Source of the DNA: Bacillota bacterium
GTDB taxonomy: Bacteria > Bacillota > Clostridia > Lachnospirales > CAG-274
Direction of reading: 5' to 3'
NCBI GenBank assembly: GCA_017460805.1
Contig: JAFUAF010000064.1
Span: forward strand, 1 to 64,000
DNA length: 64,000 nt
Shown here: piece by piece, positions 8,748 through 16,800 of the stretch
How the letters are laid out: each line of letters opens with the position of its first letter
Position numbering within the stretch: position 1 is the stretch's first letter
The notes under the pieces: model-generated
Database searches by the model: none
Told to the model about the DNA's origin: nothing
What the model saw: only the letters and a program-made list of their open reading frames with translations
Translations under genes and position numbers: made by a program

Positions 8748-8774
8748 TACACAGAGGGACGGTCCCTGTGTGTA
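8748..8774. repeat. Short palindrome with GGGACGGT core
   Basis: TACACAGAGGGAC and GTCCCTGTGTGTA form a nearly perfect palindrome. The GGGACGGT core and the CACAG/CTGTG arms match the larger palindromes at 30856-30918 and 40311-40370, so I group them as one family. Confidence 0.65.
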
Positions 8775-8837
8775 GAATGCAGACACGGGGATGCTTTAGC
8801 GGGCTGTTCTTTTTTGCCGGTATTTTGCTTAAATTTA

Positions 8838-8866
8838 TTGACAATGCGTGTTATGCGTATTATAAT
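8838..8866 (+). promoter_or_regulatory. hicAB promoter with possible HicB operator
   Basis: TTGACA (8838-8843) and TATAAT (8861-8866) have a 17-base spacer, and that spacer holds two direct ATGCGT copies (8844-8849, 8853-8858). HicB-type antitoxins repress their own promoter, so these repeats are a natural operator candidate. The promoter is seen; the operator role is inferred. Confidence 0.75.
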
Positions 8867-8907
8867 GGTAGTGTAAACAAAAAGTTTTTGTATGGGGTTA
8901 TGTACAA

Positions 8908-9090
8908 ATGACATTTAAGGAAATAGAAAAATTGATAAAACAAGACGGTTGGTATCTTGTAAAGGTGGTAGGTTCACACTATCAGTATAAACATCCGACT
9001 AAAAAAGGAAAAATAACCATACCGCATCATGGTGGGGACTTAAAAATAAAAACCGCTAACGAGATATTGAAAAGCGCAGGCTTGAAATAA
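8908..9090 (+). CDS. hicA: HicA-type mRNA interferase toxin
   Basis: HicA is a small double-stranded-RNA-binding-fold ribonuclease that cuts mRNA and stops growth. The 60-residue protein has the whole fold: MTFKEIEKLIKQDGW, the catalytic histidine in GSHYQYKHP, KGKITIPHHG, and a C-terminal helix ending KSAGLK. The gene is 12 bases ahead of hicB, the usual toxin-first order of this subgroup. The ribosome site is weak compared with the AAGGAGG of hicB, which would keep antitoxin in excess. Confidence 0.93.
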   Translation: MTFKEIEKLIKQDGWYLVKVVGSHYQYKHPTKKGKITIPHHGGDLKIKTANEILKSAGLK

Positions 9091-9102
9091 GGAGGCTTTG
9101 AT

Positions 9103-9501
9103 ATGAAACTTGTATATCCCGCAATTTTTTATGAAAACGAGGATAAGTCATATACCGTTACCATACCCGATCTGCCGGGCTGTGTTACCGAGGGGAAAAC
9201 CTTTGCCGAAGCCCTTGAAATGGCGGTCGATGCTGCGAGCGGCTGGGTGTTGACGGAACTTGAAGACGGCAATAATGCCCCTGCGGCAAGCGATATAAAA
9301 AGCGTAAAAACTACCGACCAAAATGAATTTGTAAACCTTGTGGTGCTTGATATGGACAGCTATGCAGAAAAATACGGCAGCAGAGCCGTGCGAAAAAACT
9401 GTACCATACCTGCATGGCTGAATACCAAAGCAGAAGCGGCAAACATCAATTTCTCCGCTGTATTGCAGGAAGCATTGCAGGAAAAGCTTTTTGCGCAATA
9501 A
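9103..9501 (+). CDS. hicB: HicB-type antitoxin
   Basis: HicB neutralises HicA and usually represses the operon. The 132-residue protein begins MKLVYPAIFYENEDKSYTV and has IPDLPGCVTEGKTFAEAL, the partially degraded RNase-H-like HicB fold. The C-terminal part (IPAWLNTKAEAANINFSAVLQEAL) looks like a ribbon-helix-helix or short helix-turn-helix DNA-binding end. A strong ribosome site (AAGGAGG) lies just ahead. Confidence 0.93.
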   Translation: MKLVYPAIFYENEDKSYTVTIPDLPGCVTEGKTFAEALEMAVDAASGWVLTELEDGNNAPAASDIKSVKTTDQNEFVNLVVLDMDSYAEKYGSRAVRKNCTIPAWLNTKAEAANINFSAVLQEALQEKLFAQ

Positions 9502-9547
9502 AAACTGCTGTATCATTCCTGCACTGCTATACGCAACGGACAGTTGC

Positions 9548-9576
9548 TTGAATAATGCTTTGGCTTGTGTTATGAT
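9548..9576 (+). promoter_or_regulatory. Promoter of the XRE/zinc-ribbon gene
   Basis: TTGAAT at 9548-9553 and TATGAT at 9571-9576 have a 17-base spacer and lie close upstream of the start at 9594. Confidence 0.6.
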
Positions 9577-9593
9577 GTAAGCGAGGTGATAGT

Positions 9594-10358
9594 ATGGAAA
9601 CAAAAAACATCATTCAGGAGCTTCGGACAAAGCACGGTATGTCACAGGAGGAGCTTGCCAATAAGATATTTGTTACAAGGCAGGCGGTCAGCCGCTGGGA
9701 AACGGGCGAAACGGTGCCGAATACGGAAACGCTGAAACTGCTTTCCGAAGTGTTCGGTGTTTCGATAGACACATTGCTCGGCACTCCGAAAAAATTGATC
9801 TGCCAATGCTGCGGTATGCCCCTTGACGACGGTTTTATCAGCCGCGAGAAGGACGGCTCGCTAAACAGTGATTACTGCAAGTGGTGCTATGCGGACGGTG
9901 TGTACCAATACAGCAATATGGATGATCTTATCGAGGTGTGTGTTAAAAACATGGTAAGTGCCGAACACCCCGAAAATGAGGTCAGAGCGTACCTGAAAGC
10001 GACTTTGCCGCAGCTGGACTACTGGAAACGATACGAACAGCTTTCGGACGGCGGGGAGTTTGAGGCGTTCAAGCAAACGCTGATCGACGAGATAAACGCA
10101 TTGCATATCGAGGGTATGCCCAATTTGGATAAGCTCATCACACTTGCAGGGAGCGATGTAAATCTTTCGTACAGACTTCCGAACGGCAGTACCGTGAAAT
10201 TTCTTGACGATAACGCGGCCTATCTCGGCAATCGGCTTGAATGTGGATTTGGCGGTGAGCGGTATTTTGGAGTGCTGGCTAATATGGATTTTATTTTGGT
10301 ATGCACATACGAAAAAAGCGGCGAGGATCCCGAACTCGTCATTTACAAAAAACGATAA
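9594..10358 (+). CDS. XRE-family regulator with zinc-ribbon and C-terminal domain
   Basis: The 254-residue protein starts with a helix-turn-helix of XRE type (about 5-60: GMSQEELANKIFVTRQAVSRWETGE). It continues with a putative zinc ribbon (about 70-120: CQCCGMPLDDG...YCKWCYADG) of the kind found alone or fused in Firmicutes, and ends with a beta-rich domain of about 90 residues that I do not recognise. This suggests a DNA-binding regulator whose second half senses a ligand or acts as a separate enzyme-like module. It is transcribed from its own promoter after hicAB. The target genes are unknown. Confidence 0.8.
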   Translation: METKNIIQELRTKHGMSQEELANKIFVTRQAVSRWETGETVPNTETLKLLSEVFGVSIDTLLGTPKKLICQCCGMPLDDGFISREKDGSLNSDYCKWCYADGVYQYSNMDDLIEVCVKNMVSAEHPENEVRAYLKATLPQLDYWKRYEQLSDGGEFEAFKQTLIDEINALHIEGMPNLDKLITLAGSDVNLSYRLPNGSTVKFLDDNAAYLGNRLECGFGGERYFGVLANMDFILVCTYEKSGEDPELVIYKKR

Positions 10359-10422
10359 TAGCAAAATTTAAGGAGAAATGACTTTTGACTAAAAACATAA
10401 AATCGGAGAGTGCGGTATAACC

Positions 10423-10453
10423 GGGAGGTTTGCCGTTATCTCACAAACCTCCC
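10423..10453 (+). promoter_or_regulatory. Leader hairpin before the RNHCP gene
   Basis: GGGAGGTTTG and CAAACCTCCC form a perfect 10-bp stem about 40 bases ahead of the next gene. No T run follows, so it is not an ordinary terminator. The left arm itself resembles a ribosome site. The role is unknown. Confidence 0.5.
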
Positions 10454-10491
10454 GAAAGAAAGGATATATCACACTTTCAGGAGGTATCCCC

Positions 10492-10920
10492 ATGAACAGG
10501 GAAAACAGGAAAAAAACATTTGAAAAAGGTTACTATAAAAAACATCCGTGCAGCGACACTTTTGTATGCAAGGTCTGCGGAAGGACCGTTGTGCCGACGG
10601 GGGCGGGGAGCGGACACAGAAATCACTGTCCTTACTGCCTTTCAAGCAGGCATCTGGATAATGAGCCGGGCGACCGCGCGGCAGACTGCGGCGGAGTTAT
10701 GGAGGCTGTCGGCGTATGGGTCAGAAAAAACGGCGAATGGGCTGTTATTCACCGATGCAGGATATGCGGGGCACTCAGCTCAAATCGAATTGCTGCCGAC
10801 GATAACCCGATGAAACTGATGTCTATCGCCATGAAACCGCTTGCCATGCCGCCTTTCCCGCTTGAAAAGATCGAAGAAATGACGATCGCTATGGGCGGAG
10901 ACGGAGAATTGAAATGGTAA
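10492..10920 (+). CDS. RNHCP domain protein
   Basis: The 142-residue protein contains FVCKVCGRTV, then GHRNHCPYCLSS (the RNHCP signature) and HRCRICGAL later, three Cys-x-x-Cys knuckles that should bind zinc. The family is widespread in Firmicutes and Actinobacteria and has no established function. It is soluble and basic at the N-terminus. AGGAGGT precedes the start. Confidence 0.85.
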   Translation: MNRENRKKTFEKGYYKKHPCSDTFVCKVCGRTVVPTGAGSGHRNHCPYCLSSRHLDNEPGDRAADCGGVMEAVGVWVRKNGEWAVIHRCRICGALSSNRIAADDNPMKLMSIAMKPLAMPPFPLEKIEEMTIAMGGDGELKW

Positions 10921-10981
10921 AACGGTATGAGATATCTATTTCGATGACCGAGAATTGGCTGTAAATGTCGGCGATAAATGC

Positions 10982-11010
10982 TTGACAAAATAAGATGATA
11001 GTTATATAAT
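10982..11010 (+). promoter_or_regulatory. Perfect orphan promoter
   Basis: TTGACA (10982-10987) and TATAAT (11005-11010) with a 17-base spacer point toward a region with no gene on the plus strand. A terminator follows about 45 bases later, so the transcript would be very short. Confidence 0.85.
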
Positions 11011-11016
11011 GTAGTT

Positions 11017-11098
11017 ACAATAAAAGACTGTGCATTGTAAAATGCGAAAAAAGAGAAGCAGGGGTATTGTGGCAGATCCCCTGCTTCTCCTTTTTTTT
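11017..11098 (+). ncRNA. Candidate small RNA of about 80 nt
   Basis: A transcript from the perfect promoter at 10982-11010 would start near 11017 and end at the T run of the 11053-11098 hairpin. The only ATG in it (11042) has no ribosome site and runs antisense through the next gene. I know of no named RNA that it matches. Its 3' end would be a strong GC stem with a U tail, common in regulatory RNAs. It could also be just a short idle transcript. Confidence 0.5.
11053..11098. terminator. Bidirectional terminator
   Basis: GAGAAGCAGGGG / CCCCTGCTTCTC is a perfect 12-bp stem with T runs on the right and A runs on the left, so it can stop transcripts from both the APH/adhE side and the plus strand. 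Confidence 0.92.
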
Positions 11099-11858
11099 AC
11101 TCGTAATCCACAACATCTGCCCATTTAAGCAGAAATTCCCTTTCTTCCTCGTTGCCTTTTACGCTTTGTGAAGCGGCAACTATCGGCAGCCATGCCTGTA
11201 CATACTGCTTGGCGGTATCGCTCTTTTTGCAGAACATATCCATATACATCTCGGCGGCCTCGGTATCGCCCGCAAGGCTGAAAAGCAGGTAAGTTCTTGC
11301 GGCATCTGCGCTTGCGTTGCCCTGTGTGGCGTGTGACCAGTCTATAATATGATAATTGCCCTCGGGGGAGATTATCACGTTTGACGGGTTAAAATCGCCG
11401 TGGCAGACCTTGTTGTGCTTGGGCATACCCTCAAGGCGGGTGTGCAGCTCATAGCGCGTTGTAGCACTTAAAGCAGTCTCGCTTATCTTGCGGTTCATCT
11501 TGTCTTTGAGCTTGTTGAGCAAAGGTGCGCGCTTGGAGTGCATCTCAAGCTGTATATCCACAAATTTTTCCATATAGCGGCTTAAATTTGCCCTGTCCTC
11601 CGCCATTATCTCGGCTAAGGTGCGCCCCTCGACAAAGTCGGTAACTATCGCCCATTTGCCGTTTATCTTGCATACCTCTTCAAGGGCGGGGATGCTAAGA
11701 CCCGTTTCCTCAACACGCGCCTGATTAAGGGCTTCGTTAAGAATGTCGGATTTTTTGAAATCGCTGTCAAATACCTTTACGGCAAAGTTTTCGTATCTGT
11801 ATATTTTTTTGTTTTTGCGCTCTGCAATAAGATTTTCCAGTTTTATATTGTCATCCAT
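11097..11858 (-). CDS. APH-family (choline/aminoglycoside kinase-like) phosphotransferase
   Basis: The 253-residue protein has the kinase-like fold of the aminoglycoside phosphotransferase superfamily: the catalytic loop CHGDFNPSNVI and the metal-binding IIDWSHA. The N-terminal lobe contains KIYRYENFAVKVF, where the lysine would bind ATP. Members phosphorylate antibiotics, choline, sugars or homoserine, and the substrate here cannot be read. It begins only 14 bases after adhE on the same strand and is probably cotranscribed. A resistance role is not supported by anything nearby. Confidence 0.82.
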   Translation of the reverse strand: MDDNIKLENLIAERKNKKIYRYENFAVKVFDSDFKKSDILNEALNQARVEETGLSIPALEEVCKINGKWAIVTDFVEGRTLAEIMAEDRANLSRYMEKFVDIQLEMHSKRAPLLNKLKDKMNRKISETALSATTRYELHTRLEGMPKHNKVCHGDFNPSNVIISPEGNYHIIDWSHATQGNASADAARTYLLFSLAGDTEAAEMYMDMFCKKSDTAKQYVQAWLPIVAASQSVKGNEEEREFLLKWADVVDYE

Positions 11859-11872
11859 TTTTGTTTCCCCCT

Positions 11873-14467
11873 TTATTCACCGTAGTATGCTTTAAGATAA
11901 AGTTCTTTGATCTCGCTCATAAGCGGATAACGCGGGTTTGCACCCGTGCATTGGTCGTCAAATGCCTGCTCGACCATATCGTCAAGGGTGGCAAGGAAGT
12001 CCTCTTCCTTGATGTCATAGTCGCGGATAGCCTTTTTAATGCCGACTTTCGCCTTTAATTCCTCAATGCCCGCGATAAAGTTTTCAAGGGTCTCGTTGTC
12101 GTCCTTGCCGAAGAAACCGCAGAAATTAGCGCACTCAACATATCTTTCAAGTGCATGAGGATATTGATACTGGCTGAATGTGCCCATTTTTGTCGGTACA
12201 TGAGCCGCGTTGTAGCGCATTATATGCGTAATTAAAAGTGCATTTGCAACGCCGTGCGGCAGGTGGTGGAAAGCGCCCAGTTTATGCGCAAGCGAATGGC
12301 ATACGCCAAGGAAAGCGTTTGCGAACGCCATACCCGCAAGACAGCTTGCATTTGCCATTTCTTCACGGGCAAGCATATCGTTTCCGCCGTTTTCGTAAGC
12401 CGAGGGGAGATATTTGAATATCAGTTTCATAGCCTTTAAAGCTATTCCGTCCGTGTAGTCCGTAGCCATGATGGAAGCGTAGGCTTCAAGTGCGTGGGTG
12501 AGTGCATCTATACCGCTGGCACTTGTAAGGCCTTTCGGCTGGTCTTTCATGTTGTCGGCATCTATTATCGCCATATCGGGCAGAAGTTCATAGTCCGCAA
12601 GCGGATATTTTGTGCCTGTTTTTTCGTCCGTGATAACGGCGAATGGCGTAACCTCCGAGCCTGTGCCCGAAGAAGTGGGGATAGCCACAAAATAAGCCTT
12701 TTCGCCCATTTTCGGGAAGGTGTATATCCTCTTTCTGATGTCCTGGAAACGCATTGCCATGTCAAGGAAGTTTACCTCGGGATGCTCGTACAGCACCCAC
12801 ATTATCTTGCCTGCATCCATAGCCGAGCCGCCGCCCAGAGCAATAATAACATCGGGCTCAAACAGCTTCATCTGTTCTGCACCCGCAAGTGCGCACGCAA
12901 GGTTGGGGTCGGGTGCTACATCATAAAAACAGGTGTAAACGATGCCCAGTTCGTCAAGTTTGTCTGTTATAGGCTTGGTATAGCCGTTTTTGTATAAAAA
13001 TGTATCGGTAACGATAAAGGCGCGCTTTTTGCCCATTACACTGCCTAATTCGTCAAGGGCAACGGGCATACAGCCTTTTTTGAAGTAGACCTTTTCGGGT
13101 GTGCGGAACCAAAGCATATTTTCTCTCCTTTCGGCGACTGTTTTTATATTCAGAAGATGTTTTACGCCGACATTCTCGGAAACGGAGTTGCCGCCCCATG
13201 AGCCGCAGCCCAGAGTGAGCGAGGGCGCAAGTTTAAAGTTGTAAAGGTCGCCTATGCCGCCGTGCGAGGACGGAGTGTTGACAAGTATGCGGCAGGTTTT
13301 CATTGCTGCTTGATGCCTTGCCATTTTCTCGGTCTCGGCAAGGTTTATATAAAGTGAGGAAGTGTGGCCGTAGCCGCCGTCTGCGACAAGCTGCTCCGCC
13401 TTTGCCAAAGCCTCGTCAAAATCCTTTGCACGGTACATTGCAAGTACGGGCGAAAGCTTTTCGTGCGCAAATTCTTCGGAAATATCCACGCTTTCAACTT
13501 CGCCGATAAGTATCTTTGTGTTCTCGGGTACTTCCACATCGGCAAGCTTGGCGATGGTGTAGGCGCTCTGACCTACAATTTTTGCGTTTAGCGAGCCGTT
13601 TATAATTATCGTCTTTCTTACCTTGTCAAGCTCTTCGCCCTGTAAGAAATAACAGCCCCTGTCGATAAATTCCTTTTTTACTTCATCATAGATATCGCCG
13701 ACCACCGTGACCGACTGCTCGGAAGCACATATCATGCCGTTGTCAAAGGTCTTGGAGTGGATAATGGAATTTACCGCAAGACGGATGTCCGCCGTGTCGT
13801 CAATAATTGCGGGTGTATTGCCTGCGCCTACGCCAAGGGCGGGCTTGCCGCTGCTGTATGCCGCCTTTACCATGCCCGGGCCGCCCGTTGCAAGGATAAT
13901 GTCCGAATTTTTCATTACCTCATTCGTAAGTTCCAGCGAGGGAACGTCTATCCAGCCGATTATATTCTCGGGTGCGCCCGCTTTTACTGCGGCTTCAAGC
14001 ACTATTCTCGCCGCCTCTATCGTAGAATTTTTTGCGCGGGGGTGTGGGCTTATGATTATCGCATTTCTTGTTTTAAGTGCGATAAGTGCCTTAAAAATAG
14101 CCGTGGAAGTCGGGTTTGTGGTCGGTATTACCGCCGCGATAAGACCTATCGGTTCGGCTATCTTTTTTGTGCCGTATGCCTTGTCCTCTTCAATAACGCC
14201 GCAAGTTTTTGTGTCTTTGTAGGCATTGTAAATGTACTCCGAAGCATAGTGGTTTTTGATTACCTTGTCCTCAACAACGCCCATGCCCGTTTCCTCGACC
14301 GCCATTTTTGCAAGGGGGATACGCGCCTTGTTCGCCGCCATAGCCGCCTCAAAGAAAATTTTGTCCACCTGCTCCTGCGTGAATTTGGCAAATTCCGCCT
14401 GTGCGGCTTTCATCCCCTTCATCTTCTGCGCAAGCGCATCAAGATTGTCAATGATAATGTTCTCCAT
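11873..14467 (-). CDS. adhE: Bifunctional acetaldehyde-CoA/alcohol dehydrogenase
   Basis: AdhE reduces acetyl-CoA to acetaldehyde and then ethanol, recycling NADH in fermentation. It forms long spirosomes in the cytoplasm. From the start at 14467 the protein has 864 residues, the normal length. Residues 1-440 are the aldehyde dehydrogenase part, with the catalytic cysteine in NGMICASEQS. About residues 450-864 are the iron-type alcohol dehydrogenase, with GGGSAMDAGK, ALTHALEAY and the metal site GVCHSLAHKLGAFHHLPHG. I chose this start because AAAGGTGATAAA precedes it; the longer reading from 14509 has no ribosome site. A probable Rex site overlaps its promoter region. Confidence 0.97.
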   Translation of the reverse strand: MENIIIDNLDALAQKMKGMKAAQAEFAKFTQEQVDKIFFEAAMAANKARIPLAKMAVEETGMGVVEDKVIKNHYASEYIYNAYKDTKTCGVIEEDKAYGTKKIAEPIGLIAAVIPTTNPTSTAIFKALIALKTRNAIIISPHPRAKNSTIEAARIVLEAAVKAGAPENIIGWIDVPSLELTNEVMKNSDIILATGGPGMVKAAYSSGKPALGVGAGNTPAIIDDTADIRLAVNSIIHSKTFDNGMICASEQSVTVVGDIYDEVKKEFIDRGCYFLQGEELDKVRKTIIINGSLNAKIVGQSAYTIAKLADVEVPENTKILIGEVESVDISEEFAHEKLSPVLAMYRAKDFDEALAKAEQLVADGGYGHTSSLYINLAETEKMARHQAAMKTCRILVNTPSSHGGIGDLYNFKLAPSLTLGCGSWGGNSVSENVGVKHLLNIKTVAERRENMLWFRTPEKVYFKKGCMPVALDELGSVMGKKRAFIVTDTFLYKNGYTKPITDKLDELGIVYTCFYDVAPDPNLACALAGAEQMKLFEPDVIIALGGGSAMDAGKIMWVLYEHPEVNFLDMAMRFQDIRKRIYTFPKMGEKAYFVAIPTSSGTGSEVTPFAVITDEKTGTKYPLADYELLPDMAIIDADNMKDQPKGLTSASGIDALTHALEAYASIMATDYTDGIALKAMKLIFKYLPSAYENGGNDMLAREEMANASCLAGMAFANAFLGVCHSLAHKLGAFHHLPHGVANALLITHIMRYNAAHVPTKMGTFSQYQYPHALERYVECANFCGFFGKDDNETLENFIAGIEELKAKVGIKKAIRDYDIKEEDFLATLDDMVEQAFDDQCTGANPRYPLMSEIKELYLKAYYGE

Positions 14468-14522
14468 TTTATCACCTTTCCTTTCCGAAATTATTCTATC
14501 CGAATGCAATAAAAAATATTTT

Positions 14523-14540
14523 TCGTTATTTTTTTAACAA
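14523..14540 (-). promoter_or_regulatory. Probable Rex operator of adhE
   Basis: Read on the minus strand the 18-mer is TTGTTAAAAAAATAACGA, which matches the Rex consensus TTGTTAANNNNTTAACAA at all but two of the specified bases. It lies immediately after the adhE -10 box, where a repressor would block transcription. Rex senses the NADH/NAD ratio and controls adhE in clostridia. Confidence 0.75.
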
Positions 14541-14541
14541 T

Positions 14542-14570
14542 ATTATAACAGCTTTTTATTCGGAAATCAA
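14542..14570 (-). promoter_or_regulatory. Promoter of adhE
   Basis: On the minus strand TTGATT (14570-14565) and TATAAT (14547-14542) have a 17-base spacer. The leader to the adhE start is about 70 bases. Confidence 0.85.
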
Positions 14571-14657
14571 GAATTATTTTGAATTTTTGACGGAGTCCCG
14601 TTTTGACCCACAATATTTTCTTACTGAATATTTTCTTACTATAAAATAAAAAAGATA

Positions 14658-14686
14658 TTGCTTATTGCATTGAAATTTGGTATTAT
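14658..14686 (+). promoter_or_regulatory. Promoter of purC
   Basis: TTGCTT (14658-14663) and TATTAT (14681-14686) have a 17-base spacer, about 85 bases before purC. The interval between the divergent adhE and purC promoters is otherwise AT-rich, with no gene. Confidence 0.6.
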
Positions 14687-14772
14687 AGTAATAGGGCTTA
14701 TATGCCAATTACGGCAAAGCCCTTAAAAAAGTGTATTTTTATTTATATAAAACGAAATGAGGTAATGTTAAA

Positions 14773-15495
14773 ATGGCAGCAAAAAAAGACCTTCTTTACG
14801 AGGGAAAGGCAAAAAAAGTTTATTCCACAGACGACCCCAACCTTTGCATTTTTGAGTACAAGGATGATGCAACGGCTTTCAACGGCATTAAAAAAGGCTC
14901 GTTTGAGGGCAAGGGCGAGATAAATAACCAGATGGCAAACTTTATTTTCCGCCTGCTTGAAGAAAAAGGCATCAAAACTCACATGGTAGAGGAACTTTCC
15001 AAGCGTGAGACCCTTGTTAAAAAGGTGGATATAATCCCGCTTGAGGTCATTGTCAGAAACATTGCCGCAGGCAGCTTTTCAAAGCGTTACGGTGTGGAAG
15101 AGGGCGTTGTTTTCAAAGAGCCCACACTCGAATTCAGCTACAAGAATGACGAGCTCGGCGACCCGCTTATCAACGACTATCACGCACTTGCACTCGGCAT
15201 TGCCACACGCGAGGACATCAAGACTATCGCAGACATTGCTTTTGGCGTAAACGATGCTTTAAAAGAGATATTTAAGAATATCGGCATCAAGCTTGTCGAT
15301 TTTAAAATAGAAGTAGGCCGCACGGCAGACGGCGAGATCGTGCTTGCAGACGAGATAAGCCCCGATACCTGCCGCCTCTGGGATGCGGAGACAAACAAAA
15401 AACTTGATAAGGATCAGTTCCGCCGCGACCTTGGCGAATTTGCCGAGGTTTATCACGAGGTCTGGGCAAGACTTAACGACTATTACAAAAAATGA
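14773..15495 (+). CDS. purC: SAICAR synthetase (purine synthesis)
   Basis: PurC joins aspartate to CAIR using ATP, a step of de novo IMP synthesis. The 240-residue protein begins [20 protein letters not shown] and has [20 protein letters not shown] and [14 protein letters not shown], the family's nucleotide and substrate signatures. Length is normal. The start at 14773 follows GAGGTAATG. Its stop overlaps the start of a lipoprotein gene (ATGA). Other purine genes nearby are purB and purA, two genes further on. Confidence 0.97.
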   Translation: MAAKKDLLYEGKAKKVYSTDDPNLCIFEYKDDATAFNGIKKGSFEGKGEINNQMANFIFRLLEEKGIKTHMVEELSKRETLVKKVDIIPLEVIVRNIAAGSFSKRYGVEEGVVFKEPTLEFSYKNDELGDPLINDYHALALGIATREDIKTIADIAFGVNDALKEIFKNIGIKLVDFKIEVGRTADGEIVLADEISPDTCRLWDAETNKKLDKDQFRRDLGEFAEVYHEVWARLNDYYKK

Positions 15496-16796
15496 TAAAA
15501 CGCTTTTTAACGGCATTTTTAGCGGTCTCTGTGCTGACGGGCTGCGGCGCTCCGCCCGAAAGCGAGCCTGTCACGGCAAAAGCCGAACAGCCGCCCGCAG
15601 TAAAGGAGACCCCGCGCGAGGGCTATTATGCAGCAGACAACGGCGGCTATCGCTGGGTAGACAGCGGCGAAGCCTTTGAGGATGCGAACCTTGTTTCCCG
15701 CGACGGCAGTATCTGCGAGATATATTATTATTCCGAGGACGGGCTTTTAAAGGCGGAAAAATTCCGCTTGACGGAAAACGGCGGTATTCAGCCCGTACAA
15801 TGCCTTGATTTCGGCGATATTAAAATATGGGCAAGTGCCGAAAACGGCGCTTCGCCTTATGAAGCCGATAAAAACACCTATTACGAGGACGGCGGCGAGG
15901 AAAAGATAGAGGATATAAACGCCTATCTTTCCGAACGCGGCAAAAGCCTTTATGACGGTATGCTCGTCAGAGATACCAGCCCCGAAGCGCCCGACCCGTT
16001 TTACGGCGAGGACGGCATATATCTGCGCGAAAATTCGGGCGTAAAGTACAGCCGTGACGGTTCAAGGCGCGAGACCTACAGTTATGTCTATCTTGCCGAC
16101 AGCCAAAAAACGGCCATAACGCGCGAATATGACAGTATTCTGCCCCTTAACGAGCGCTATCATCTGTATATGTACAGAAAAGACGGCGTTTACGGCATTT
16201 TATCGGTCAAGGATAAAAAGGCAAGTGAACTTCCGCTTCAGAGTGAGACCGCCTTTCGCTGTATCGACCTCGGGAAAGACGTTTTTATTTTCCCGATAGG
16301 TACGGCGGGCGATTATTACGATAAAAACGGCAATAAAATAGAAGACCTGCCCGCACTTCTTGTATTGAACGGCAAAAGCCTTGCAAGGGATGAATGGGCG
16401 GACAAGGCCGTGAAATTTGCGCTTGACGAGGGCTTTTTGCCGCCCGACCTTGCGTTTGACTATAAAAACGAAATGACAAAGCGCGAATTCTGTGCATTGC
16501 TCATTTCCGCACTCAGAAATGCGGGCTACCCGCTTGAAAATAAGTATCCGTCACCTTTTGCGGATATGGATGACTATAATGTTTCGGCGGCGTGTGCCTT
16601 GGGTCTTGCGGATAAGGAAAACTTCGATCCGATTTCCACGATACCGACGGATGAAGCAAAAGCCGCGCTTGACAGCCTTTCCGCACTAAGCGCGGATTAT
16701 GCCCAAGCCGAGATAAAAGGCGGCACGACCCCGAACCTCACCCGCCAACAGGCCATAACCGCGGTCTATGATGTTATTTTTGCGGGAAAGAATTGA
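15492..16796 (+). CDS. Predicted lipoprotein with SLH-like C-terminus
   Basis: The 434-residue product starts [19 protein letters not shown], a lipoprotein signal with lipobox LTGC, so it is probably anchored on the outer face of the membrane. The middle (about 40-290) has many YYSEDG/DKNG-type beta-strand motifs that I cannot assign. The last 130 residues ([20 protein letters not shown], then [16 protein letters not shown]) resemble S-layer homology domains, which bind wall polymers. The start codon overlaps the purC stop (ATGA), so it is translationally coupled to purC although the functions look unrelated. Function unknown. Confidence 0.72.
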   Translation: MIKRFLTAFLAVSVLTGCGAPPESEPVTAKAEQPPAVKETPREGYYAADNGGYRWVDSGEAFEDANLVSRDGSICEIYYYSEDGLLKAEKFRLTENGGIQPVQCLDFGDIKIWASAENGASPYEADKNTYYEDGGEEKIEDINAYLSERGKSLYDGMLVRDTSPEAPDPFYGEDGIYLRENSGVKYSRDGSRRETYSYVYLADSQKTAITREYDSILPLNERYHLYMYRKDGVYGILSVKDKKASELPLQSETAFRCIDLGKDVFIFPIGTAGDYYDKNGNKIEDLPALLVLNGKSLARDEWADKAVKFALDEGFLPPDLAFDYKNEMTKREFCALLISALRNAGYPLENKYPSPFADMDDYNVSAACALGLADKENFDPISTIPTDEAKAALDSLSALSADYAQAEIKGGTTPNLTRQQAITAVYDVIFAGKN

Positions 16797-16800
16797 TTTT

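Noticed and set aside
11097..11858. Aminoglycoside resistance gene
   Set aside because: The kinase motifs are those of the whole superfamily; nothing shows an antibiotic substrate.
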